Of a DNA stretch of 64,000 nucleotides, positions 1-10,842 are shown piece by piece; position 1 is the first letter of the stretch, and each line of letters begins with the position of its first letter. Position numbers and translations under genes: made by a program. Under the pieces are notes generated by a model that did not search any database, had not been told where the DNA came from, and saw only the letters and a program-made list of their open reading frames with translations. This stretch comes from Parascedosporium putredinis (Eukaryota; Ascomycota; Sordariomycetes; Microascales; Microascaceae), in contig CASHTG010000006.1 of NCBI GenBank assembly GCA_949357655.1, positions 1 to 64,000 on the forward strand, written 5' to 3'.

Positions 1-13
1 GTTACGTATTGCT
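1..13 (+). other. Residual nanopore sequencing adapter
   Basis: The first 13 bases, GTTACGTATTGCT, are not telomeric. They match, from memory, the 3' end of the Oxford Nanopore ligation-kit adapter top strand. The telomere repeat starts immediately after them. This is where untrimmed adapter is expected if the contig end is the physical start of reads running off the chromosome end. It is an artefact, not biology. Confidence 0.85.
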
Positions 14-270
14 CTAACCCTAACCCTAACCCTAACCCTAACCCTAACCCTAACCCTAACCCTAACCCTAACCCTAACCCTAACCCTAACCCTAACCCTA
101 ACCCTAACCCTAACCCTAACCCTAACCCTAACCCTAACCCTAACCCTAACCCTAACCCTAACCCTAACCCTAACCCTAACCCTAACCCTAACCCTAACCC
201 TAACCCTAACCCTAACCCTAACCTAACCCTAACCCTAACCCTAACCTAACCCTAACCCTAACCCTAACCC
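14..270. repeat. Telomere, (CCCTAA)n
   Basis: Roughly 43 head-to-tail CCCTAA units run from base 14 to 270, the C-rich strand expected at a left chromosome end (TTAGGG on the other strand). Two 5-base variant units (CCTAA) sit near 220 and 244, close to the inner end, and the array decays into CTAATCC-like units by about 285. TTAGGG telomeres are standard for filamentous ascomycetes. The variants may be real degenerate proximal units or base-calling losses. Confidence 0.98.
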
Positions 271-283
271 TTTCTAATCCTAA

Positions 284-718
284 TCACAGCTGGGACGTAC
301 GGGCTAAGGCAGTGCAGCTAAATCGAAGATCCCCGCCTTCATCGCCCCTTAGCTTTATGATCCGTTTCAGTCCCATCTCGAAGGCTCGTGGACTTAGAAC
401 GTCCTCGCCATTTTTGAGGCTCTCCCTTTACAGTGGGCCCTTCCTTCCTCCCTCGAGTTCCAAGAGTTTTCCGTCGGCTTTCACAAAAGCCACAAAGGGG
501 CTCTCCTGCGTATCTGCGGATGTTGCAGACGTATCCCCGACTTCCTCCATAGATTTGTGAGCGAGCTCAAACGGCTTACTATTGTACAGCATCTCAGCAC
601 GTTCGGTCATTTGCAGCGGTATGGTACGTCGGCGTATTTCCGCAAGGTCTGAGTTGGGTTGAATGAAGTCGGCAGTCGGTCCGTTGGCAGTGCAATGGGA
701 AGGTACGTTGGTATCCAT
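284..718 (-). pseudogene. Truncated ubiquitin C-terminal hydrolase (peptidase C12) relic
   Basis: The reverse strand encodes the C-terminal half of a UCH-family deubiquitinase. Recognisable stretches are ERAEMLYNS, FVAFVKADGKLLELEGGRKG and, downstream, EDVLSPRAFEMGLKRIIKL, ending at a stop at 284-286, only 13 bp from the telomere array. Three defects mark it as dead. The N-terminal part with the catalytic Cys box is absent upstream of about 718. An in-frame TAA (near 425-427) interrupts the motif after GRKGPL. The His expected just before FVAFV is Pro. These are not homopolymer errors. The boundary near 718 may be the breakpoint of a subtelomeric duplication. An intact parent copy is expected elsewhere in the genome. 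Confidence 0.8.
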
Positions 719-849
719 ACTTTACAGCGTAGTGATAGTACTCTTGGGAATTCCGATATGTGGAGTCGAGCACGGAGGAGACCATGAAGAGTCCATCAAG
801 AGAACAATTGCGTAATATATAATGAGTGCTCAAAACCTTCACTGTCCTC

Positions 850-3014
850 TTAAACTAGCGTAATAGTGCGCTTCACCGGCTTAAACACAATGAAATCAGC
901 CGAGATGTTCAGGGTAATCATCGTCTTCCTTTGAGTCATGGCTCCGGCCCAGTCCAGGACAATCATAAAAATAGTTTGTTTTCCGGAGCCACGCGCACTA
1001 GGTGCCTGAATCACACGCTGTCCCACCAAGCAGCTGTACTTCCCGGACGGAAGTGTATTTGGATGCGCCTCATCTCCTTCCATCACGTATCCAACTTCGG
1101 TGTCGTTTCCGCCAGGTACTCGAACTTCACTAAATGGATCAGTGACAATATCCAGGTCTACTACCCACCCTTTGAGACAGAGCTCCTTGTCTCGGTGAAA
1201 TACTACCTCCGGTTCCAAATCTACTTTTGGGTATTCCCCTTCGCCGACATCTTGTACCATTTTACCATGATATTTCACTACGCCTTCCCATCCAGCCCAG
1301 GTCCAGCTCGGGAATTCCGGCCGCCGCCTGGGAGTTGACGAGCAGGAATGCATCCAGGCGAGAGAAAATGAATGACTGCGCAAGGGTAGGCCGGATATAA
1401 AGCCTAATGGGAAAAAGCCTCTCTCGAGCGCGGAGAGGATTCCCAGAACTGCATTCAAAGAGTCACTATCATTGGTCATTCTTCGCATGCTATACTGGAA
1501 TATGATCCCCGAATAGAAGTGGAAGGATCCCTTTCCGGAGGAATGGATTTTCGTTTCGTAGGCCTAGCAGCAGGGTCAGTCTAGTTGTGCCTTTCAAGTT
1601 TGGAGTTTTGTCTTACATCTAAGTCACCAAGTGCAGCCCTGACAAAAGTAAGGCTGGGATGCGGCGGCGGCACCATTACCAAAGTCTCAGAATCACACTC
1701 GGCTATGGACGTAGCCGCGCAAGATAATTGCCACTGAAAGTCTGTAAAGTGTAAACTGCGCCTAGCGAATATCATCTCCTGGAGGGTCCATGCGCGAGTG
1801 TGCCAGGTCGAAGAGTCAATCGACAAGTTGACGGACGGTGGAACCGTGAACAGTGTGACGTCTCCAACATGCTCACTAACCTGCCCTGCACGGGGGTATC
1901 TCATGGAGAGTCCGGGTAAGCCCGTATTCGAATCTCTCCCGGATACGGCAAAAGCACGAGAGCCGCACCCGCGTAAATCCTGTCCATCATCTTGAGCTGC
2001 GTCTGTTTCGCGATGGCCTGTTCGGGGTTGGGTTCGTTGATTGGTCTATACAAAGAGCGTCAACCCAAAGATACCGCATGCCCAATTTCTTTGTCGCTGT
2101 TATGGCGTCTTCGATTGTGGCTGGGAGTGTTCCGGACTCTAGCGCCCCATCTTGCGGGTGGACCTGTCCCCAGACATAACTCAGCGCCATGTATTCGCAA
2201 TCAGGTGGGTAGGGGACCACCTTGCGAGATAAGACGTCGATCATCTTTGTTGTAGAGAGCTCTTGACTGCGGAAAGGTTGGCAGGCATCTCCATGAACCT
2301 TAGAACAAACGTCGAGATGTTTCTTGATGACGTCAAAGTTGATAAGGGGGTCGACGAGCCTTGCATTGTTGAGACTCCTTCCGGGACCTAGTGGATGCAT
2401 CGCGATAGAAGAACCAAGATTGATTCCCAGCGAGAGGTTATGGTTCCCGATTATGACAGCACTTAGGGAGAAGGAGACTCGCGCCAGCTTTAGAACGTGA
2501 GCGCAGGACAGTTTAACCTCCTCTGAAAGCTGATCCCAGCCGTCTTTTTGATGTATCGTGGGGACGGCTCCAGCTTATACATCTCGTCCTCGGGATCTAA
2601 TCCATCTCGTGGCATAATGCAGTAGAGCAAGCGACATAACTGACACGAAGGCGTGAGGTGGAGAGAAGAGAGCTGTCCCAAACACATTTTGTACTTTTCC
2701 TGACTGTCGATGTACTCCGCGAGCAGGGCATTTGATATTGCGTGACTGTCAATGTAGTCTTTGTAATCGGCCTGCTCGAACACGCGTCGAACGTCGTAAC
2801 GAGAACAACGGCTGCATAGACTACTTGGTCTTTGCTGAAGCGACTCGATGAGTTTTTGATCTTCGTTTGAGAGGGGAACTTGAACAGACTGTGGATCCTT
2901 CTGGACTTTGTGAGTCGCTGCCAGGCTGGAAATATGCTGGATGGTGCGACATGACTGTCCGGCTGGCTCGAGACAGCGACAGAAGATGCAAAGCTTGGAA
3001 TCAGCCACCGACAT
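850..3014 (-). CDS. HET-domain (heterokaryon incompatibility) protein
   Basis: This is a HET-domain protein of the kind involved in non-self recognition and cell death in ascomycetes. The N-terminal 170 residues carry CxxC-like clusters. The HET core follows: YMALSYVWG, then LPATIEDAI, then YLWVDALCIDQ, then RAWTLQEMIFARRSLHF. The C-terminal part has SDSLNAVLGILSALE and FPSWTWAGWEG, typical of the larger HET proteins. One intron is clear at 1564-1616 (GTAAGA, CTGAC branch, CTAG). Three single-base losses break the frame: the A run at 2526-2528, near 2039, and the A run at 1950-1953. Restoring them gives exactly 705 codons, so I regard the gene as intact and the breaks as sequencing errors. 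It is the most telomere-proximal complete gene. Confidence 0.88.
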
Positions 3015-3899
3015 TTTGAGGTATTGAACTCAAATTTCCAAGAGAGACAACATTGAAGTTATTCTCTTCAAAGGTCTTCGGAAATCATATTTTATCCCTC
3101 GCCGATTCCTAAGCGGGGAACTTTGGTGCTGCACCATCGAGACAACCAATCTAGAGCGATGGCTGGTGTGGCGGTTAGGAGTAGTCACGGGTTAGATGCA
3201 AGGCTCCGAAGAGGCGCTTCTTTTTACTCCACGAAGCAACTCCTCGTGGCCGGCTTGATCGGAGTGAAATTCCATAAGAACCGTCTTTTCATGGGGAGTG
3301 GTCTCAGACAAACTCGCAAAACAAACAGGAATAAAAGATAATTAGCAGGTATCCATAATAATATCCAGAGCCTGAGCGTGATATCCAGCTGAAGTCGCGT
3401 TTTCACTGCCCGGAGATCTGACATTCGGGGTTGATTTCGCCTGAGTAATGACCAAGAGATCAGATGTGTTGGCTCGAGATGCAAGGAGACTACGAATATG
3501 CACATCTCGACCAATGACGCGGCGTCTTTTAACGTGACCCTGGTCCTGACAGGGGGTTGACATGTCAAATATCATGAGGGCCGGCAAAGCTTATGGCCTG
3601 GAAATTCAGGCAGTAAAGGGTCTAGCTTATTAGGGCACCCCCGTACTTTCGGAAGACCCACAACTTCCCCAATACACACACACCTTCTTCACTTTCGGCC
3701 CCGTTCCTATCGTGACAAGAGCAAGAATAACCTATATTGTCTGACATGACAACTGTTTGGCACCATTCGCGCCAACAGAAATCTTGACCTCTTCATTGGT
3801 GTTAAATCAAACCTGTGGAAGACGCCGCTGGGGGCCTGGCCGGGCATTCGCCCTCAACATCGGTCCTGTGTAAGTGTCGCAACAAGTTACCCAGCCGGG
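3015..3899. other. Intergenic, no supported gene
   Basis: This is the upstream region of the HET gene. A reverse-strand open stretch at 3342-3587 has ordinary base composition and reads like coding sequence, but I recognise no family and it has no clear gene structure. It may be a fragment. Nothing else stands out. Confidence 0.4.
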
Positions 3900-3992
3900 C
3901 ATTTATGTCCCTGCCCCGCTCTAGTTCCTGCTCAGAGGACATATTAGAAATCACCCATCTTGGTACGTCCAGCGACAACTTGGGCACACCTC
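3900..3992 (+). repeat. Direct repeat, copy 1
   Basis: A stretch of about 93 bp (starting CATTTATGTCCCTGCCCCGC) recurs almost unchanged at 4373-4471. Differences are a few substitutions, mostly C/T or G/A, and small indels. Both copies lie just upstream of the racemase relic. They look like a partial segmental duplication from subtelomeric rearrangement. Confidence 0.85.
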
Positions 3993-4372
3993 CAATCTGT
4001 CCATCACTCAACGATCAAACTGTACCGATGAGGCTATTCAATAGTACTTTGCTGATGGGGCTTTGCCCGAACCTGGGACCGTCTGCGAGCCCAATGTCCC
4101 ATTGTTTGGCGACGACGTCGAGATATCAACCGACGACATCGTCAGCCCATAAACGAACAATATATATTTAGGTACAAGTACATGTAGAGGCGCACACCGG
4201 TGTAATGGCTAGTAGACTATTAAGATCTATAGAGAGTTGGTTGCGTATCTTTATCTTCGTTATCTTTCGGTACTTCCATTAGTGTCCTGCTAGATTGCTT
4301 TGATTAGTGAATGACTAAGCCCTTTAAATTGATGATGTCCACCGAATTATACGCTCATGGAACTCCCGCAAC

Positions 4373-4471
4373 CATTTATGTCCCTGCCCCGCTCTAGTTC
4401 CTGCCCAGAGGACAACATATTAGAAATCACCCATCTTTCTATGTCCAGCGACAGCTTAGGCACACACCTCC
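4373..4471 (+). repeat. Direct repeat, copy 2
   Basis: This is the second copy of the repeat at 3900-3992. It ends about 14 bp before the start codon of the Asp/Glu racemase relic, so the duplicated unit may be its promoter-proximal leader. Copy 1 would then be an orphan leader. Confidence 0.85.
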
Positions 4472-4484
4472 ATTATATTACAAA

Positions 4485-4925
4485 ATGGTTTCCCCAGTCA
4501 AGATCCTCGTCATCAACCCGAACAGCAACGAGCCCTTTACTCAGGTCCTACAGAACCTAGTAAAGCCTCTCCAGTACGAGGGGTTAGTCCACGCCGACTA
4601 CCCAAGCGCAGCTCATGACACGGCACTAACCATGACAGGTGGAATACACATTTTCACATGCCCCGAGCCGCAACCCCTCTGACGTCTCTCGAGGGCATTG
4701 CCGAATCAGCGAGACTATGTTTCCCCACGTACTCCCGTACTTTGACACTCACGACGCCTTTCTCGTAGCATGCTTCTCCCGACACCCCCTCGTCGAAAAG
4801 GTATAAGTTGAGATCAGTCAACGCAAGGCCAAGGCCAGGGCGCGGGCAGTCACAGGCATCTTCGAGGCGAGCGTCACCACGGCCATGACCATTGCCGGCG
4901 CGGTGCCTCATAAGAAATGGGGCGT
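4485..4925 (+). pseudogene. Asp/Glu/hydantoin racemase family, 3'-truncated
   Basis: The reading frame opens with KILVINPNSNEPFT, the signature N-terminus of the Asp/Glu/hydantoin racemase superfamily (DCG1-like). It continues with DAFLVACFSRHPLV and VTGIFEASVTTAMTIA, around the second catalytic-Cys region. Two frame breaks fall in C runs (near 4675 and 4713) and are probably base-calling losses. An in-frame TAA at 4804-4806 and the abrupt change to AT-rich repeat at about 4920, before the normal C-terminus, show real damage. The enzyme would interconvert or bind amino-acid or hydantoin substrates if whole. Here it is probably non-functional. Confidence 0.75.
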
Positions 4926-5400
4926 ATATAGAAATATTATAGGAAGGATAAGTATAGGTATATTATAATATTATAATCTAGTACTATAGAGTTAAACTAC
5001 TAGGGATGAGTATAGGTTAATAGTATTTGCTAATAGGGAAGAGAAGGAGGTTAAAAGTAGGCCTATAGTAAACTAAGTAAGGGGCTGTTTTGCTAGGGTC
5101 GAGGGCATATTTTGCTATGATTTTTATATAGGCGAAGAGGGTAAACAGCGTTATCCGACACCTAAGGTTTCTAAGTTAAAGTTTTAGATATATCTTCCTA
5201 TTATAAACCACGTAGTTATAGTAAAGTGTTCCTAGTCGCGCTAGTTTATCTTTATATTATCTTCAATCACGTAATTTTAAACAAGTACTATCTTAGAGTA
5301 ATTATGATGTAGATAGAGAAGTGGGGATTAAATCAACTACTTTCAAATAAGAGAGGTATTAGATAGAAGATATGGAAAAGGGCAGATAGATCTGAAATAT
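4926..5400. repeat. AT-rich degenerate dispersed repeat
   Basis: The sequence is TA-dominated with stops in every frame, consistent with RIP decay. Part of it (about 5015-5200) resembles 27080-27270, sharing a GGAAGAGAAGGA core and flanking words with the same order and spacing. It therefore belongs to a repeat family present at least twice in this window. The source element is not identifiable by eye. Confidence 0.55.
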
Positions 5401-5404
5401 AATA

Positions 5405-5676
5405 TGTTAGCCGGCGGGCTGATTGGAGCACCACCGTTAGTGGTGCCCCCGATCAGTTCGACCCTCACGCCTATTTAGTTTAGAACGGTTCCCCTTCTAG
5501 GAACCTTTTCCTCCCCATCTTCCATCACCTATCCAAATTCAGATCCTTTTCCTACCATTTTCTCCCCACATAGTAGGCCTAAATATAAGAGAAATAACAA
5601 GGTAGATCTAAATCTAAATAGGGTTTCCTATATTACAATGGCAGTGTTATATAAAAAGTCCTAACACTTATCAACA
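5405..5676. mobile_element. Candidate LTR of a degraded retrotransposon
   Basis: A 272-bp segment begins TGTTAG and ends TCAACA, giving the TG...CA ends and short inverted termini expected of an LTR. A TATATAAAAAG box lies about 28 bp before its 3' end. An imperfect hairpin (GCACCAC/GTGGTGC) is near the 5' end. No second LTR copy was seen in the window. Confidence 0.5.
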
Positions 5677-6095
5677 CTCTCTACACGCAAGCAAGCTGGG
5701 AAACCAGCTAGCGGAGACAACCAACTAGCGACTTAAGTAGTAAGCATCTATACTAGTAAGTAGATATAAAAGATAGAAGATAAGATAGACTTAGGAGTTA
5801 GAGAAGATATAAGCTTTCTTACCTTGCCTTCTATACTATAGTGAAAACACTATATATGACTTAAGGTAGCCTGCGACTACTTATAATTCGTAAGTATAAT
5901 CGCTTATAGTATAGCCGATGGTCCCTTGTCGACCGCCCTCTACGACTAGGAGGCTCACTATACTGCCGCTAACGCTATGGTAAACTCTACATATAGTTTA
6001 TTATAGAACCCTAAGATAAGGCCTAGTATACTAAATTCTACTTTCAGTTACTATTTTAGAGTATAATAACTTAGAGTGATAGGTATAGTAACTAG
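5677..6095 (+). mobile_element. Decayed retroelement interior, possible gag remnant
   Basis: Directly after the candidate LTR, one forward frame keeps protein-like words (FVSIIAYSIADGPLSTALYD, EAHYTAANAMVNSTYS) separated by TAA/TAG codons where Gln codons would be expected. That pattern fits C-to-T RIP mutation of a gag-like frame. Assignment to the copia superfamily is a guess. Confidence 0.4.
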
Positions 6096-6097
6096 CC

Positions 6098-6848
6098 TTA
6101 ATCACGCTGTAAGACGAAGCTAACACTTCTCTGTCTACTATCATTTGCAGAATCATGCCATCGGCCATTGATCTCATTTCCATCCTCACTCAGCACACCA
6201 TCCCAGAACCAAACCTGGCCATGCCACTGTGAATCGTATGTCTGGATCCAAGAGAAACCACCCTTACCAGACGTCACGCTCTCTACCCCAGTGCCCTCAA
6301 CACTAAACTCTGCGTCATCATGGCCGGTGCCCTGGAACTTAGCGCCGACAGTGAAGTCCGGGATGTTGAGGGTGAAATTGCTTGTGGACCCGTCGGGATA
6401 AGAGTACGTTCCGCTCCAGCTGCCGGCCAGTGGAGAAATCGGACCTCGCAGGGCGCTCCAGGTGCCGATGCGGTTGCGCCCGTCCGCCGGAGAGTCGTAC
6501 CACTCGCCACTCAGGGTGTTCCCGTCAGGTGAGAGGGTGCCACGGAAGGTCCAGATCTGACCGTCCCAGATGGACTTGTAAATTTGGGCAAATGTTACAG
6601 CGCTCCCTCCGTCGGCGGGGATAACCTGACCCGCGACGAGGTCAAAGTCACCGCGGGACTCAGACCCGGTGCCGATGAAGACAGCGTTATTAGCGGTCTC
6701 GCTGATGTTGAAATTCCAATCGCGCTTCGAGCCGTCAGGATAGGCACAGTAGCCAGACCATTCACCGACGATAGCTGCGAGAGTCAGCTATACGAACTAA
6801 CTAGAGACTAGAAGAGTATATGGGGATAGTGATTTGCTTACCAGACAT
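6098..6848 (-). CDS. Two-repeat small protein, possible lipocalin-like beta fold
   Basis: The start codon lies in a 7-nt first exon (6842-6848), followed by a 67-bp intron at 6775-6841 with GTAAGC, a GCTGAC branch point and CGCAG. Splicing gives 227 residues. The product contains two similar halves, each beginning W-S-G-x-Y/C-x-Y-P-D-G-S and rich in W, G, D and aromatic residues. The spacing resembles small beta-barrel (lipocalin or avidin-like) repeats. No signal peptide is evident, so it is probably cytosolic. No frame errors were found, and the base composition is much more balanced than in the flanking AT-rich DNA. I do not recognise a named family. Confidence 0.75.
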
Positions 6849-8541
6849 GGTGATTAGAAGGTTTAGATATGTGAGGATTGGATAATAGAGGATTCTTAGA
6901 ATAACGCGGAGAATAGGGAGTTTGAGCCTTGAGGAGGAATAATACTTTCTTTAGCTGTCAGTAGGGTTAGATGAGGAGCGGATGGCTTTTATATACTTTT
7001 CCACATGTAAAAGATTTCCCTAATCGTAAGCCTAGGTGCACCGCAACTCTTTTGCTTGTCCCGTGTAAGGCATCTGCTTTTTTGTTTCTTCGTACCCTAA
7101 TGGACTGGTGCCGCGAATGTGGCTAGCTAAAAGCAACAGAACCGAGCTGAATCCAAGCCTTAGGATTCTGTCTCCAGCCACTCATATCGCCAAAGCGATC
7201 AATTACACTTATATAGAGGAGACGGAAAGTCCCTCCCGCGACTTATACCTGCCTCTTCCGTGGTCCTGACATGCAAGCCACCCCCTTCCTTAACATGATC
7301 AGCGTATTGCGGCGTAACACGGTGAGGCAATGATGCTCGACGAGATGGAGGCGCTATGACTAAGCCATGGTTAGGCACCGAGTCTCCCGCGTCCTACTCA
7401 GTTTCAGGGCACTTGCTAAGTTGATGTGGAATGGGGGTAGTAAAGAGGGGATGGAGACCGCATAGTATTAAGTTGGGCCCATGCATACTAGCCAGCCACC
7501 ACTACGGCTGCTCCCGTGAAATGTACGTGCGGGCAGGTGGGCATGCCTTTATCGAGCACCGGGAGCGAGCGAGAGCATGACTCCTACTGTTCGAGATTAA
7601 GACAGAGCTGCTTTTTTCACTAGTCGATCTCTTTACGCGGCCCCAGCTGAGTCCGGCTCCAGGGGTATTACGGCGAGAGTCAGTGTGGTTAGGTGTGGCG
7701 GGTGCTGCCGTGCTCGTGGTCGACGCGACCTCGCATAAATACATATACATCTATAGCTACATTGAATTCTAGCCCCATAAGCTGATTATACTAGTAGATT
7801 TCGCCGTGTATAAAAATAGACACCTCTGAGAAACATTAGGACGGGCATTGGAATTGGCCAATATATAGTGAACGCTATTTGTATTAGAGCCTATCGAGTT
7901 ACTGCAACCTTCACGCCTATCTATACTTTGTGAATTATCGCACCCCAGGAGATATGCAACGAAGAAAGAATCAAGCGACAGTGACGTTGAGTGTGCCGAA
8001 ATATATGAAATAAGAGTCTAAAGCAGTAGAGATGCTGAGTTCATTTTGTATCGCCGTTCATGCGGGCCGATGTGACGGCGAGAACCAACTGCATAATACG
8101 AAACAGGGGCATAATCCTGCAGGCGAGATCCCACTTCTAGACGAATAAGTCTCCCTTTTGACCTTAGCCTAGGAATGGGCGCCTATAGCTCTCTATATAG
8201 ACTGGGTACTAATAGGTGGGTTAGAGTTATTAGGTGGGCGGATATCATATCTAACCGCCCTTTAGGCCGAGGAGATCGTACTCTTCTTCCGAGATGTGGA
8301 ACAGTGAATGTAGTAAACCGGACAGGAAGTGGCTAGGTGGAATTTAACAGGCTACCAACTCCTATTATTCGCTAAGAGATTGGATTAATCGACGAGGTGC
8401 ACTTATAAAAGGTAGAGACTATCCCGACTCACTTGAAATTATTAATTTTTATCTGTATATGTTTCAGATATCCTTAATTTGACTGGCGTCCACAATTTAA
8501 TTATCTTTTAACTCATCTCAAGCTTATCTAATAATTTCAAG
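6849..8541. other. Intergenic, 1.7 kb without supported gene
   Basis: The first ~150 bp form the promoter side of the preceding gene. The rest has mixed composition, with no open frame I can support and no recognisable domain. The short open stretch near 7502-7750 on the reverse strand looks accidental. Confidence 0.5.
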
Positions 8542-10842
8542 ATGACAGCAGACGAGTCCACCCAGCGTCCGACGGTGGCTGCATTGCAGGAAATGCAGCA
8601 AGATCAAAAGGAGCTCTTTGACACTATAGATGCCCTACGTTTGCTTGGAATTGGCAATATTATCGATTTGCCACAAATCGTCGTCGTCGGCAATCAATCA
8701 TCTGGGAAGAGCTCGGTGCTCTCGGCTCTCTCCGGCGTCCAATTCCCTACTAGTTCGGCTGTTTGTACTAGGTTCCCGATGGAGCTGGCCCTCCGTACTG
8801 GCACAGAAACAAATATAACCGTGTCTATTATTCCCGAGGAAGGAGAAAAGGCGATACTAACAAGCCGCTCTAGCATGGAGGAGGTCCCTGATGCGATCGA
8901 CGAGGCTAAGGCAGAACTTGGAATCGACAAGCACACTCGGGATATGTTCCCTGACGTGCTCAGGATAGAGATCACGGCCCCAAACGTCCCAAATCTAACC
9001 TTGGTGGACCTCCCTGGTCTCTATAACAACGAGAGCCAGCGCCAGTCGTTAGAAGGCAAGCGTGTCGCCTTTAAGCTGGCGGAAAAGTACATGGGCCAAA
9101 AGAGAAGCATCATCCTGGCGGTCGTTTCTGCCGCCGGGAATGTTGTCATGGATCAGGCCATCACCTTAGCGAAGAAGAAGACGGTTGATCCTACTTTGTC
9201 GCGGGTCCTTGGTATCATCACTCAGCTGGATGTAATTGACCGTAACCAGGCGTCGACTCAGGAATATCTACATGTCGCTCAAGGGCGTGATCCAACCTTG
9301 AAGCCGAAGTACGGCTGGCACGCACTTCGGAACCTATCAGAGGAGGAAACAAGCCAAGGTTTGACAGACAACGACAGAGATCTCAAGGAGTCGGAGTTTT
9401 TAGTAGTGGTCCGTGGCAAAATTACTCACCTGGGAATAAGGGCATCGGAACCCTGCATAAGAAGCTGATCAAAATTTCACGAGAACATATTTCCGAATCG
9501 TTGCCCCGGGTTGTTTTAGACATCGAGGCTGCCATCGCGCAAAGGGCTGTCGCTATCGACTCGCTAGGGGCTTCGCGTAACGATGTGTCGGATGTCCGTG
9601 ACTACTTGCACGATATTGTGCAAAGGTTCCGTGAGACGGCCCAGCAAGCCATCCAAGGCAGCTACTTCACGCAAGACTTCTTCCAGAATTTGACCACCAA
9701 CCCCTTGGCACCGGGAACTTGCACGTTAGGAAGTTCCGCGCGTTTATTCGTGAGATAAACCGGGCATTTAGCACAATCATGCTTTCTAAGGGACATAAAT
9801 TCGCCATCCAATGGGATAACGGGCAGTCTATGGTGAGCGGATACGAGTCCCCTCTACGACCCGATATCGACCCCCTCATACGGCAATACTATGCAGAGCT
9901 CAAAGATCCCGAGAGTATTTCAGAGTCTGCGGTAAAGCAACGCTGGTCTTCTAAGGTAGTGGGAAGCAAGGGCTACGAATTCCCGGGGAGACGAATCCCG
10001 TCGCCATGTTAGACCTCTTCGCGGAGCAATCAAGTCCGTGGAAGGGGCTAGCAAAAGTCACCTCCACCTTCTCGTTCACGTAGCAGAGAGATTTTCCGAG
10101 GAACTTCTTAGGTATATCTTGGCTGCAGATGCGAAAACCTATGAAAGCATACGGGAAACTACATCAGCCCATTTTTCACGGAGAAAAAGCGGCTCCTGGA
10201 AACAAAGCTCGAGGAAATACTCCCTCTACAGCTACGTATGAGATCGCATTAGAGGATAGAATTGAGAGCAAAACAAGCAGCCGCTATCGACAACGACTTA
10301 TCTCTCAGATCGAAAAGTTGGAAAGCGCGCTCAAAGAAGAATCTGAAGAAGTGCGCAGGTTTATAGACACGGGTAAGAGCAAGAGGGAAGCGATACTAGA
10401 CAACCCGGAATACGGTCGAGAATACGTCACGTACCTCAAAAGCGAACTTGCTATGCGTGGCAATTCTCTTACCAAAGAAAGTAGCGATTTTGCACTCGAA
10501 AAGACCATCGATAACATGATAGTATATTATGAGGTAACGTGAATATAGTGAACTTTATAAAAGAAGAGGGATAAGCTAACAGTAAGCCTCTCCTAGCATC
10601 ATCGAACGATTTTCATAGAAAACTTGATAATTCTTGCTGCGGAGAAGCAACTAATCCGCGATATTCCAACGATTCTAGACTGGAAATCATTCGACCGGAT
10701 GGATGAATCTACTCTGAGGGCGCTCGCTGGAGAGGCGCCAGAGGTCCAAAGAGAAAGGGACCAATTGATTATAGAGAAGGAGGAGCTCGAGAAGGGGCTT
10801 GAACTTTGCCAAAAATACTTTAGACAGAGTCAAGGTAGGTAG
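8542..10842 (+). CDS. Dynamin-like GTPase
   Basis: This is a dynamin-superfamily GTPase of the fungal type, likely acting in membrane remodelling. The N-terminal GTPase domain has a P-loop GNQSSGKSS (about residue 52), the switch motif DLPGL and the G4 motif TQLD in place of the usual TKLD. A stalk follows (KLIKISREHI, SHLHLLVHVAERFSEELLRY), then a GED-like C-terminus (IENLIILAAEKQLIRDIP). An intron lies at 10534-10596 with a GCTAAC branch. Six single-base losses in runs break the frame: T at 9397-9401, C at 9701-9704, G at 9985-9988, A at 10053-10056, T at 10172-10176 and C at 10222-10224. With them restored the CDS is exactly 748 codons, so I read this as one intact gene. Confidence 0.9.

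Noticed and set aside
850..3014. HET gene as a pseudogene because of three frame breaks
   Set aside because: All three breaks are single-base losses, and after correction the spliced length is exactly 705 codons with all HET motifs. The same error type recurs across the window, so sequencing error is the better explanation.
8542..10842. Dynamin locus as several separate small genes
   Set aside because: The pieces are consecutive parts of one dynamin in shifting frames. Six run corrections and one intron give a single 748-codon gene.
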